A stretch of 64,000 nucleotides of DNA from JAHJQZ01 sp963675235 (GTDB lineage: Bacteria; Pseudomonadota; Alphaproteobacteria; Rhizobiales; Devosiaceae). Positions within the stretch are counted from its first letter, which is position 1. Every line of letters starts with the position of its first letter. The notes under the pieces were generated by a model. It was not told the origin of the DNA, did not search any database, and worked only from the letters and a program-made list of their open reading frames with translations. The position numbers were made by a program, and so were the translations under genes. The stretch is from positions 558,001-622,000 of the forward strand of contig CAXXFU010000004.1 in the NCBI GenBank assembly GCA_963675235.2, read 5' to 3'. This document shows, piece after piece, positions 1 to 8,484 of this stretch.

Positions 1-1
1 C

Positions 2-2653
2 CTGGACGTAGCGCTCAGCGTCAACGGCATTCCGATCGCGTCAGTTGAGCTCAAGAACCCCATGACGGGACAGACCGTCGAGCATGCCTTGCGCCAGTAT
101 CGCAACGACCGCGACCAGCGCGAGCCGATCTTCGAATTCAAACGGCGCATGCTGGTTCATTTCGCGGCAGATACCGACACTGTTTTCATGACCACACGGC
201 TCGCTGGATCAGCCACCCAATTCCTGCCATTCAACAAGGGCTGCGACGGAGGCGCCGGCAACGCGCCCGATCCGAAAGGGCGCAGCTATCGTACGGCCTA
301 TCTCTGGGAAGAGGTGTTGCAGCGGGACAGTCTGCTTGATCTCCTGGCGCGCTTCATTCATCTGCAAATCGAGGAAAAGCGAGACGATCAGGGCCGGAAG
401 GTCAAAAAGGAGACGCTGATCTTTCCACGTTACCACCAGCTCGAGGCTGTTCGTTTGCTGGAGGATCAGGCGCGGCGCGAAGGCGTTGGCAATAACTACC
501 TGATCGAACATTCGGCCGGCAGCGGTAAGAGCAACACCATTGGTTGGCTTACACACCGCCTGGCTTCGCTGCATGACGCCAGAAACGAGAGGGTGTTCGA
601 CAGCATAATTGTGATCACCGATCGCGTGGTGCTCGACAAGCAGCTTCAGGACACCATCTACCAATTCGAGCACAAGCATGGCGTCGTGCAGAAGATCGAC
701 GAGAGTTCGCGTCAGCTTGCCGAAGCGCTCGAAAGCGCCGTGCCGATCATCATCACCACCTTGCAGAAGTTCCCCTTCGTCTCGCGCCACCTCGTGAAGA
801 TGGCGGAAGAGCGCGGCGACGCGGATGGCGGCATGCTGAAGTCTCGACACTGCGCCGTGATCATCGACGAGGCCCACAGTTCGCAGGGTGGCGAAACTGC
901 GACCGACCTGAAGGAAGTCCTCGGCGGCCAGGGACTTCGCGAGGAAGCCGCGAAATACATGGCTGAAAACGACGAAGAGGATGTCGAAGAACTGTACCGC
1001 TCGATGGCAAAACGCGGACAGCAGGCGAACTTGAGCTTTTTCGCCTTCACTGCAACACCCAAGCACAAGACCTTCAAGGTCTTCGGACGCGACGATAAGC
1101 CTTCACATCGCTATACAATGCGGCAGGCCATCGAGGAAGGCTTCATCCTTGACGTGCTGAAGCACTACACGACCTACGCCACCTATTTCCGGCTTCTGAA
1201 AGAGAGCGAGGATGATCCGAACGTCGAGCGAAAGAAGGCTGCTCGTGCGCTGGCCCGGTTCCTGAAGCTCCATCCACACAACATCGCCCAGAAGACCGAG
1301 GTGATGATCGAGCACTTCCACGCCGCGACCCAGCACAAGATTGGTGGGCGAGCAAAGGCAATGGTGATCACGGGCTCGCGCCTCGAAGCGGTGCGCTACA
1401 AGCAGAGCTTCGACCGCTACATCAAGGAGAAGGGTTACGCCATCAAGTCGCTGGTGGCCTTCTCCGGCGTCGTCACGGACGACAAGCTGAAGGACGTTGC
1501 CTACACCGAAGAAGGCATGAATCTCGGCGTCCGCGAAAAGGAATTGCCGGAGGTCTTCGCCACCCAAGAATATCAGGTGCTGCTCGTGGCCGAGAAATAC
1601 CAGACGGGCTTCGATCAGCCATTGCTGCACACGATGTATGTCGACCGGCGCCTTGCCGGTATCCAGGCAGTGCAAACCTTATCGCGCCTGAACCGCATTC
1701 ACCCATTGAAGGAAGACACCTTCGTCCTCGATTTCGTCAACGACCGCGACGAAATCCGCGAAGCTTTCAAGACTTACTATGAAGGCGCGGAGGTCGGCGA
1801 GGACGTTGACCCGGCCCGAATGTACGAGATCAAAGGCGAACTCGACGCCGATGGCATCTATGTGATTGCCGATGTTGAGCGCTTTAGCGCCGTCTATTTC
1901 AAGCCCCGACAGCGCCAGAGCCCGAACGATCATCAATTGATGAATGCGGCGCTTGATCCCTGTGTGGCTCGGTTCAAGGAACTTCAGCAGGAAAAGTCCG
2001 ACGAGGCCGAGCTATGGCGCGGAAAATTGCTGGCCTTCTGCAGCCTCTATGGGTTCCTCAGCCAGATCATTCCCTACCAGGATTCAGATCTCGAACGCCT
2101 GTATGTGTTTTTGCGCCATCTCGCGACTAAGCTACCAAGGCGCGGTGCTGGCCCAACCTATCAATTCGATGATGAGGTCCGGCTGGAGTATTACCGCCTT
2201 CAGAAAATCAGTGAAGGTTCGATCAGTCTCAGCGATGGGCAATCCAACCGGCTTGACGGTCCCTCTAAGATTGGCAGCGGCGCTCTGCACGAAGAGGCTG
2301 TTCCACTGTCTCGCCTCATCGACGTCGTGAACGATCGATTCGGCACCGACTTCAATCAAGCCGATCAGCTCTTTTTCGATCAAATCGTCGAAGCCGCTGT
2401 GACGGACCTAGGGTTGAAGCAAGCGGCGGCGGCAAATCCTGGAGACAAGTTCGAGCTTGTTTTCAAGAATTTGCTGGAAGCTTTGTTCGTCGAACGGATG
2501 GATCAGAACGAAGAAATTTTCGCCCGGTTCATGAACGATAAGTCGTTTCAGAAAATCGTGACCGGTTGGCTTTCTTCCGAAGCATATAGAAAGCTGCGGT
2601 CGTCCAATTCAGCGATCTCAACTCGCGTGGAGGTAGTCGATGCCGATTCCTGA
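2..2653 (+). CDS. hsdR: Type I restriction enzyme R subunit (HsdR), 5' end missing
   Basis: This is the motor and nuclease subunit of a type I restriction system. The reading frame is open from base 2, so the gene begins left of the window; the ATG at 62 is internal. The first codons give SVELKNP, the end of the PD-(D/E)xK nuclease signature of HsdR. SF2 translocase motifs follow: AGSGKS (Walker A, near base 515), IIDEAHSSQGG (DEAH box, near 860), FFAFTATPKHKT (motif III, near 1040) and QTLSRLNRIHP (motif VI, near 1675). The C-terminal helical region is present and complete. The matching hsdM and hsdS genes are not visible and would lie to the left. The stop codon overlaps the start of the mrr-like gene by 14 nt, so the two are probably translated together. 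The family call is secure. Confidence 0.95.
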   Translation: MDVALSVNGIPIASVELKNPMTGQTVEHALRQYRNDRDQREPIFEFKRRMLVHFAADTDTVFMTTRLAGSATQFLPFNKGCDGGAGNAPDPKGRSYRTAYLWEEVLQRDSLLDLLARFIHLQIEEKRDDQGRKVKKETLIFPRYHQLEAVRLLEDQARREGVGNNYLIEHSAGSGKSNTIGWLTHRLASLHDARNERVFDSIIVITDRVVLDKQLQDTIYQFEHKHGVVQKIDESSRQLAEALESAVPIIITTLQKFPFVSRHLVKMAEERGDADGGMLKSRHCAVIIDEAHSSQGGETATDLKEVLGGQGLREEAAKYMAENDEEDVEELYRSMAKRGQQANLSFFAFTATPKHKTFKVFGRDDKPSHRYTMRQAIEEGFILDVLKHYTTYATYFRLLKESEDDPNVERKKAARALARFLKLHPHNIAQKTEVMIEHFHAATQHKIGGRAKAMVITGSRLEAVRYKQSFDRYIKEKGYAIKSLVAFSGVVTDDKLKDVAYTEEGMNLGVREKELPEVFATQEYQVLLVAEKYQTGFDQPLLHTMYVDRRLAGIQAVQTLSRLNRIHPLKEDTFVLDFVNDRDEIREAFKTYYEGAEVGEDVDPARMYEIKGELDADGIYVIADVERFSAVYFKPRQRQSPNDHQLMNAALDPCVARFKELQQEKSDEAELWRGKLLAFCSLYGFLSQIIPYQDSDLERLYVFLRHLATKLPRRGAGPTYQFDDEVRLEYYRLQKISEGSISLSDGQSNRLDGPSKIGSGALHEEAVPLSRLIDVVNDRFGTDFNQADQLFFDQIVEAAVTDLGLKQAAAANPGDKFELVFKNLLEALFVERMDQNEEIFARFMNDKSFQKIVTGWLSSEAYRKLRSSNSAISTRVEVVDADS

Positions 2654-3566
2654 CTACCAAACCCTAATGCTTCCCGTCCTTCGCCTCGCCGCTGAGGGCG
2701 AGACGCGAGTCCCGGCGGTTGCTGAAGGCATCGCCGACGAGCTGGGTTTGACAACAGACGAACGCGAAGAAATGTTGCCAAGTGGCCGCCAGCGGCTACT
2801 AAACAACCGTATTCATTGGGCCAAGTTCTACATGACCAAGGCGGGTTTAGTCACTTCGCCGGCACGCGGTCGCTTTGTCGCAACAAAAAGGGGCAGAGCA
2901 CTGCTGGCCAAAGCGCCAGAACGTGTCGACGTTGCTCTGCTTATGGATGAGCCAAGCTTTCGAAAATTTTACAGAAACGAAGGGCATGTGGATAAGGAGG
3001 ATAACGCGCCCGCAGAGCTTCAACGCGCTGCCCCAGCATTGGCAACTCCGGAAGAGCAAATTGATGCGGCTCAAGCATCACTGACTAGAGCTCTTCGCGA
3101 TGAGCTTTTGGAACGCATCCTCTCCAACAGCCCAGCCTTTTTTGAACAGCTTATCGTCAATCTGCTCGTCGCGATGGGTTATGGCGGCAGCTATAGTGAC
3201 GCGGCCGCCCAACTTGGTCGTTCCGGCGATGGCGGCGTCGACGGAATAGTCAACGAGGATCGCCTCGGCCTTGATCGAATATACGTCCAAGCCAAACGTT
3301 ATGCTGCCGGCAATCCTGTCAGTCGACCCGACGTCAATGGTTTCGTCGGGAGCTTAGTCGGCCTGGGTGCCACCAAGGGTGTTTTTGTCACCACCTCGAC
3401 CTTCAGCCAGCCAGCGCGTGATTACGTGAAGCATCTGGCGCAACGGGTGATTCTGATCGATGGCCGACAGCTGACCGATCTGATGATAGAGCATGACGTC
3501 GGCGTGCGCGGCTATCGCGCCGTTGCGTTCAAACGGTTGGACGAGGATTTCTTCAGCGAGGAATAG
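2640..3566 (+). CDS. mrr: Mrr-family restriction endonuclease
   Basis: A protein of 308 residues. The N-terminal third is a winged-helix Mrr_N-like region (MPIPDYQTLMLPVLRLAAEG; then NRIHWAKFYMTKAGL). The C-terminal half is the Mrr_cat nuclease fold: FFEQLIVNLLVAMGYGG, the acidic DGGVDGIV loop, and the YVQAKRY strand that supplies the Q-x-K of the PD-(D/E)xK site. Known Mrr enzymes cut modified DNA (type IV restriction). The gene starts inside the hsdR end, so it is part of the same transcription unit. Type I plus type IV genes together suggest a defence island bounded by the integrase just downstream. The family is certain; substrate specificity cannot be read from sequence. Confidence 0.92.
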   Translation: MPIPDYQTLMLPVLRLAAEGETRVPAVAEGIADELGLTTDEREEMLPSGRQRLLNNRIHWAKFYMTKAGLVTSPARGRFVATKRGRALLAKAPERVDVALLMDEPSFRKFYRNEGHVDKEDNAPAELQRAAPALATPEEQIDAAQASLTRALRDELLERILSNSPAFFEQLIVNLLVAMGYGGSYSDAAAQLGRSGDGGVDGIVNEDRLGLDRIYVQAKRYAAGNPVSRPDVNGFVGSLVGLGATKGVFVTTSTFSQPARDYVKHLAQRVILIDGRQLTDLMIEHDVGVRGYRAVAFKRLDEDFFSEE

Positions 3567-3735
3567 GCTGGGGGATGAACAAAGTGTGCTCGCATTGGTG
3601 CAAGTCGCAGCCCAAAGCACCATTTTGAGGTGAGCGCGTCGAGCTTAGGGCCAAGAGGAAAAGGCCAAACTTCCTGGCTCAAATGTGCTTTATCCCACCC
3701 GCAGGTAGACCATTTCTCGCCATCGACGTCAGCAC

Positions 3736-4944
3736 CTATTCAGCGCGACGTACCTGCCGCTCCCACGCCTCCATCATCTCGCGACGCGCATCGAGTAGAT
3801 CGGTACGATGGTAAGCCGCTTCGGCTGCATTTTTGATCGTGTGCGCCAGGGCGCGTTCAGCCAGATCCCGTGGATAGCCGTTCTCCGAGGCCCAATCCCT
3901 GAATGAGGAGCGAAAGCCGTGGACAGTCGCCGTGCGACCAGTGCTGTCGCTTTGAACGTTGGCATCGCGCAGGATCTTGGTCAGCGTCATGTCGCTCAAG
4001 GGCGTGTCCTTGCGCGAAGCAAAAACGAGATTGCTGTCAGTTCGGAACGGTAGGCGCGATCTGAGGATTTCGATCGCCCTCGGTGCCAACGGAACGCGAT
4101 GGTTGATCTTGGCCTTCATGCGGTTTGCAGGAACGATCCATGTCCCGTTTTCGAGATCCACTTCGTTCCAGGTCATGCCGCGCACCTCTCCGGACCGAGC
4201 AGCGGTCAGAAGTGCGAACTCGAGCGCCTGCTTGCCGATACTTTGAGGCTTTGTTTGCACAACGTCGCGAACGAAGGCGGGAATATCGCGCCAAGGCAGC
4301 GCGGGATGATGCGCGACACGCTCCCGCTTTCCCGGCTGGCGCGCCAGAAGCTTCGAGACCACCGCAACCGGACTTGCCACGATGTAGTCTCGGGCCGCAC
4401 ACCATTTCATGACGGTGTCGCAACGCTGGCGCACGCGCGAGGCTGTCTCCGGCTTGACCAGCCAGATTGGGCGCAGCACATCGGCGAAGTCCGAGGCCTT
4501 GAGATCTGAGACGACCCGATCGCCGATGACAGGAAATGCAAAGCGCTCGAGCGTCGATATCCATTGATCGGCATGTTTGGCATTGCGGAAGCCGTCCTTG
4601 ATCTCCCCAAAGACCAATCTTGCGGCTTTTGTGAAGGTCGGGACCACAACAGGCGCCAAGGCTTGTTTTTCGGCCCGGCGCACTTCTAGAGGGTCGTGTC
4701 CGCTCGCGATGATCTCTCGCGCTTCAAGTGCTTTCTTGCGCGCCGCTGAGATGGATACCTCCGGGTAGCCGCCCAGCCCCATGTCCCGGCGCTTGCCGGT
4801 CAGAGGCGACTTGAATCTCAGAATCCATTTGCTGCGCCCGACAGTGGCTGAGGGGTGCAAGGACAGTCCCTGAATGCTTCCATCCGACACCGGCTTGTCC
4901 GTCGGCTTGAGCTTTCGTGCACGGGTGTCTGTCAGCAATGCCAT
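3736..4944 (-). CDS. Tyrosine recombinase / P4-type integrase
   Basis: A site-specific recombinase of about 402 residues. The N-terminus has the DUF4102-like arm-binding domain of phage P4-type integrases (MALLTDTRARKLKPTD). The catalytic domain shows the first arginine in AARSGEVRGMTW, the HGFRSSFRDW box (H-x-x-R) and a late tyrosine in AAYHRTDLLDARR. The frame is open 26 codons further up, to 5022, but the start at 4944 gives the usual beginning of this family. The gene faces the restriction genes and probably mobilises the island to its left. No tRNA or direct-repeat att site was recognised beside it. It looks intact and may be functional. Confidence 0.93.
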   Translation of the reverse strand: MALLTDTRARKLKPTDKPVSDGSIQGLSLHPSATVGRSKWILRFKSPLTGKRRDMGLGGYPEVSISAARKKALEAREIIASGHDPLEVRRAEKQALAPVVVPTFTKAARLVFGEIKDGFRNAKHADQWISTLERFAFPVIGDRVVSDLKASDFADVLRPIWLVKPETASRVRQRCDTVMKWCAARDYIVASPVAVVSKLLARQPGKRERVAHHPALPWRDIPAFVRDVVQTKPQSIGKQALEFALLTAARSGEVRGMTWNEVDLENGTWIVPANRMKAKINHRVPLAPRAIEILRSRLPFRTDSNLVFASRKDTPLSDMTLTKILRDANVQSDSTGRTATVHGFRSSFRDWASENGYPRDLAERALAHTIKNAAEAAYHRTDLLDARREMMEAWERQVRRAE

Positions 4945-5446
4945 TTTTCCAAGCTTCTCTGCTGGCCCCACATCCAGCCCCACACAAACTGCGAGATTTG
5001 TCGAAACTGCATGAGACGCCAAAAGACAGAATACGGAATTTAGTTCATAATTTGCAATATTTTATTGCGACACAAGGACGCCAATCGATACGGCAAGTGA
5101 CATCAAAATGGCGGACTCTCTCTCCGCCATTAATTCAAGCGAATTCATTGAAAATAAGTGCGTTCTGCACTTGGAATTCGGGCAAGGTGCACCTTTAGGT
5201 GCACCTTGAGCACGAATTGACCGTAGCTTTGATGCTCGCGGCGGGCACAAGCGATCATCAAGGAAGCACGGCTTCTACGACAGTTTTGCGCCCATTATCG
5301 GACATTTGTGAGTTTGAAATCACATCCATAAGCAGCCGTTCACCGCAATGCGGCAGAGCCTTGCTTGCGGTGGCTTGGAGGCTTGCCCGGTGAGTTGACC
5401 GAGTAGCCATTCCCGGACGAGGCAAACATTCGAGGCATTGCCCGTT
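4945..5446. other. Spacer upstream of the integrase, no gene seen
   Basis: About 500 bases separate the integrase start from the end of the NmrA-type gene. No reading frame here looks like a protein. The spacer is relatively AT-rich from 5030 to 5160 and carries one strong inverted repeat (listed separately). It may hold the integrase promoter and the island attachment region. Confidence 0.5.
5183..5208. repeat. Perfect 11-bp inverted repeat upstream of the integrase
   Basis: The arms are CAAGGTGCACC and GGTGCACCTTG, separated by TTTA. The symmetry is exact over 22 paired bases. It could be an operator for the integrase, a recombination core or an RNA hairpin. It is not followed by a T run, so a terminator is less likely. 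Confidence 0.7.
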
Positions 5447-6322
5447 CTATGGGGTGTCTGGTTCCAGCGTGGTTTTGATGAAATTGCCCATCGTTTGCGG
5501 GGCACGACCAAGAATTCTGGCCAACATCGGATTGATCGTTGCGAATTCATCCGCTCGTGCCGCCCGGTAGTACCCTGCTATGACCGCGATGGTTCCATCG
5601 GGAAGGCCGGCCTTGCGTATACCTTCCAGTATTTCTTGATCGCTGATGATCGTTCGGGAAACCGGCTTGCCCGTGATCTCTCCAAACAGGCGGGCGAGAT
5701 CGGCAAGATCCAGCGCTTCGCTACCGGTCATGGGGGGCGTCGGTCCGTCGATGACATCGCCCCCGGCCAGCAGCGCGGCATCGGCTGCAGCTAGATCGTC
5801 ATGCGTTGTCCAGGCGACCTTGCCGTCCTCGGGTGCCGCGATCACTCCGGCTTCGAAACCACGCACGTTCATGCCAAGCGCACTGGCGGCATAAAAACCG
5901 TGGCGCATCGCGGTCCAGCGAAGACCCGATTCCGCAAGCATCGCCTCGGTGGCGGCATGGTCTCTGCCGGGCGGGAATAGCGAGGTCGGAGAGCTCGATA
6001 CCTGACTGGTATAGAAAAGGCGCTCGACACCGAGTTCGCGCGCCATCCGGATTGCGTTGGCATGCTCCTTCAAAGGCGCGCCGCCGGAGGCGCCCGCGTT
6101 GGAAGAAACCAGAAAAAGGCGTTCCGCTCCTTCCCAGGCGCTACGCAGGCTGTCCGGGTCGCTGTAGTCCCCGCGCCGTACGCGCACGCCGCGCGCCTCG
6201 AGGTCCGCGACCTTTTGCGGATCGCGGACGCTGACCCCGATTTGTTCGGCGGGTACGCGATTGAGCAGATTTTCCACGATTTTCCGACCGAGTTGGCCGG
6301 AAGCGCCGGTAACGATCAACAT
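5447..6322 (-). CDS. NmrA-like / SDR (a) NAD(P)-binding oxidoreductase
   Basis: A protein of 291 residues starting MLIVTGASGQLGRKIV, with the GxSGxLG dinucleotide-binding loop of atypical SDRs. It resembles NmrA-like quinone oxidoreductases (QOR2 type): a short N-terminal Rossmann fold, VRRGDYSDP after the third strand, and no classical YxxxK site. The frame extends upstream to 6544, but the start at 6322 has AAGGA about 7 nt before it and begins exactly at the Rossmann strand. It is divergent from the LysR gene, a common arrangement in which the regulator controls the redox enzyme. Its substrate, perhaps a quinone, is inferred only from family resemblance. Confidence 0.85.
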   Translation of the reverse strand: MLIVTGASGQLGRKIVENLLNRVPAEQIGVSVRDPQKVADLEARGVRVRRGDYSDPDSLRSAWEGAERLFLVSSNAGASGGAPLKEHANAIRMARELGVERLFYTSQVSSSPTSLFPPGRDHAATEAMLAESGLRWTAMRHGFYAASALGMNVRGFEAGVIAAPEDGKVAWTTHDDLAAADAALLAGGDVIDGPTPPMTGSEALDLADLARLFGEITGKPVSRTIISDQEILEGIRKAGLPDGTIAVIAGYYRAARADEFATINPMLARILGRAPQTMGNFIKTTLEPDTP

Positions 6323-6432
6323 GGGTTTGTCCTTGGAGGTTGTTGGCTGGCCGGACAGGTACGTGTGCTGGCCTTGGTAGATCGATTTTATTGTTCTCTT
6401 GATGTTTGATAACCCACCAATCGTGGAATAGG

Positions 6433-6452
6433 TTGTTCTCCATGAAGAACAA
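6433..6452. promoter_or_regulatory. Inverted repeat over the LysR start codon
   Basis: TTGTTCT and AGAACAA flank CCATGA, which contains the ATG at 6442. Perfect 7-bp arms covering the start codon suggest autoregulation by the encoded LysR protein or a structured translation start. This is inferred from position and symmetry only. Confidence 0.45.
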
Positions 6453-7350
6453 TGTGTCTCCAAGTGATCTGTCGGTCTTCCTCGCTGTTTTAGACGAAGG
6501 TGGATTTCGTGCTGCTGCGAGCCGGCTGGGTGTCGCGCCCTCAAAAGTCAGCACAACTATTTCCCGCCTTGAAGCACAATTCGGCTTGCCGCTTATCCTG
6601 CGCACGACGCGAAGCATGCGCGCCACGGAGGAAGGCCTCGCCCTGGCGGAACGCGTCGCGCCGCTGTTGAAGGAAGTCGACGCGGCATGTGCCGAGACGG
6701 CCAACTCCAGAGGCCGGGCGCAGGGCAAACTGAAGCTCAACGTGCCCGGTGCGGTGATGCCGGAAATCCTTCCGCCGCTGCTTCAGGCGTTTCAGGACGA
6801 TCACCCGGCGGTAGAGGTTGAGATCGTTGTGGAGAACGGTCTTGTCGACATGATCGCGGCGGGATGCGACGCGGGCATCCGCTATGGCTCGTCTATCGAA
6901 AAGGACATGATTTCCATTCCGATCGGGCCCCGGGTCCAGCAAATCGCGCTTGCCGCGTCGCCTGAATACATTTCGCGACGAGGTCTTCCGCAGACACCTA
7001 CTGACCTTCTGCACCATGACGCGATCCGCTACCGACTGCTGAGCGGGCGCCTTCTGCCCTGGGTGCTGAAGGACAAAGAGAGCACAATCGAGGTAGAGCC
7101 CGTCACACGACTCATTTTGAGCGTGAATTCCCTGAACAGCGGGCTGAGCTTTGCCCGAACCGGTTTGGGCATCATCGGCGTGTTCCGCAACTGGCTGGAG
7201 GAAGACTTCCGCACCGGGGCGCTGGTTCCGGTTCTGAGAGACTATTGGCCCGAGCAGAAAGGGCCACGCCTCTATTATCCAAGCCGCTTCACGTCTGCAC
7301 CGCTGCGCGCCTTCATAGAGACCTGCCGCAATTCGGCTCTGCTCAACTGA
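6442..7350 (+). CDS. LysR-family transcriptional regulator
   Basis: A protein of about 302 residues with the N-terminal LysR winged helix: SDLSVFLAVLDEGGFRAAA, then SRLGVAPSKVSTTISRLEAQ as the recognition helix. The periplasmic-binding-protein-like effector domain follows (LNVPGAVMPEILPPLLQAF, then IAAGCDAGIRYG), as in the subgroup with the IRYG signature. The start at 6442 is preferred to an in-frame ATG at 6406 because it places the HTH at the usual distance. It is divergent from the oxidoreductase at 5447-6322 and probably regulates it. The effector is unknown. Confidence 0.93.
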   Translation: MKNNVSPSDLSVFLAVLDEGGFRAAASRLGVAPSKVSTTISRLEAQFGLPLILRTTRSMRATEEGLALAERVAPLLKEVDAACAETANSRGRAQGKLKLNVPGAVMPEILPPLLQAFQDDHPAVEVEIVVENGLVDMIAAGCDAGIRYGSSIEKDMISIPIGPRVQQIALAASPEYISRRGLPQTPTDLLHHDAIRYRLLSGRLLPWVLKDKESTIEVEPVTRLILSVNSLNSGLSFARTGLGIIGVFRNWLEEDFRTGALVPVLRDYWPEQKGPRLYYPSRFTSAPLRAFIETCRNSALLN

Positions 7351-7726
7351 GCTCTTCGGCTCCTTCCGAGACCTTTGGCATACGCTGGTCGAAGGTTCGG
7401 AGGTCACCAAGCAATGATATGCACAGCCTGCCGGAATGGCTGTTTAAGCTCAATTTCGCCCGGTTACCGTTATTCCGCCCACGGCCCCATTTCGAAACGC
7501 GCATGAACGGTGGGAATGGGTCGGTAGAAGTCATTCAATACAGCGCTTACGAACGACGACTTCTCTGTCGGCATCCAAAACCCGCCATTGTGCAAAGGGC
7601 CCAGTTTCTGCCGCTGGCGTCGTCCTGCCATCATGGTCACGTCAGGCCATGAGCGGCCCGTCGACAACGCGCCCCATTTCAGCGGTCTACAACAAATTGG
7701 ACACATCCCAAAACCGGACATTGTCC
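7351..7726. other. Intergenic stretch, no gene seen
   Basis: Between the LysR stop and the Met/His-rich gene no frame looks like a protein. The stretch contains a copy of a 12-base dispersed sequence (7666-7677) and a 12-base GAAATGGGGCCG on the minus strand (7482-7493). Both recur in other spacers of the window, so this is probably degenerate repeat-derived DNA. Confidence 0.5.
7666..7677 (+). repeat. Dispersed 12-mer, copy 1
   Basis: AACGCGCCCCAT. Identical copies lie in the spacers at 16136 and 60050. The flanks differ, so this looks like the conserved core of an old intergenic element. Confidence 0.5.
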
Positions 7727-8368
7727 CTAGTGCATCGCCTGCATCGGTTCGCCGCGGGCGATGTTCATGTGGTGGACCTGGTGGTGCGCGCCGGTCGCCA
7801 TCAGGCCGAAAAAGCCCAGTCCCTGAATGTGCAGAGCTTCCTTGGCATCGGCAGCGGTCGCCGTCAGGATTGCGCCGTCCGGCGTCGTTTCGGCCGTGAC
7901 CGTCCAGCCGTTGAGACCGTCGATCATCGGGGCATGGGCCGGAACCATGGCTTGAATGGCGCGCAGGGTGAGGCCGGTCCCGGAGACGGTCATGCTGAGG
8001 CCGCCGGCAATCGGCTCTTCGGTGACGTCGGCGTTCACCACCAGTGAATTCATGTCGACCAGGTGCTCGCGTAGGGCGGTGATATTCACTTTGGACCAAT
8101 CGGTCGTCGTATCGGCGTCGAGAAGCTGGATGATCTCCTGAATGGTGCCGAAGGCCTCCTGCCCCGGCATGGTCGGCATCGCATCCAATGCCGAACCGGT
8201 GGGCACCGCCGCCTCGGCGTGGTCGCCGTCCATCATGTCGTGATCGGAATGCGTGGAGCTCATCATGTCCGTGTCGTGAGCCTGCTGCGCATAGGCGCCG
8301 ATTGGCACCGCAAGCGCAAAACCGGCCGCGAGGAGAATGGGCGAAAGGAGGCGGTGAGCAGATGTCAT
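7727..8368 (-). CDS. Exported Met/His-rich protein of the copper island, unknown function
   Basis: A protein of 213 residues with a clear signal peptide (MTSAHRLLSPILLAAGFALA, cleavage after AYA). A short segment rich in His, Met and Asp follows (THSDHDMMDGDHAEAAV), typical of periplasmic copper-handling proteins. The rest, with many small and polar residues and a C-terminus rich in His and Met (GAHHQVHHMNIARGEPMQAMH), matches no family I can name. The start at 8368 removes a 16-residue extension that would hide the signal peptide. It is divergent from the Crp/Fnr-type gene and shares a palindromic operator with it, so it is probably that regulator's target. Metal binding is inferred. Confidence 0.8.
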   Translation of the reverse strand: MTSAHRLLSPILLAAGFALAVPIGAYAQQAHDTDMMSSTHSDHDMMDGDHAEAAVPTGSALDAMPTMPGQEAFGTIQEIIQLLDADTTTDWSKVNITALREHLVDMNSLVVNADVTEEPIAGGLSMTVSGTGLTLRAIQAMVPAHAPMIDGLNGWTVTAETTPDGAILTATAADAKEALHIQGLGFFGLMATGAHHQVHHMNIARGEPMQAMH

Positions 8369-8443
8369 GAGGGAATCCCTGGTTGGATGGCATTTGCCGC
8401 GTGCGGCCATTGGCAAACGACTAACTTGCTTCCGCGGGACAAA

Positions 8444-8461
8444 ATATGATTGTAATCATAT
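8444..8461. promoter_or_regulatory. Crp/Fnr-type operator between divergent genes
   Basis: ATATGATT-GT-AATCATAT is a perfect 18-bp palindrome. Its core, TGAT-N4-ATCA, matches the half-site spacing of FNR-family sites (TTGAT-N4-ATCAA). It lies between the Met/His-rich gene (start 8368) and a Crp/Fnr-type regulator (start 8485), so it is probably that regulator's own site. It also overlaps an alternative ATG at 8446, an argument against using that start. Confidence 0.75.
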
Positions 8462-8484
8462 CCGATGGAGAATTCGCCTGCGCT

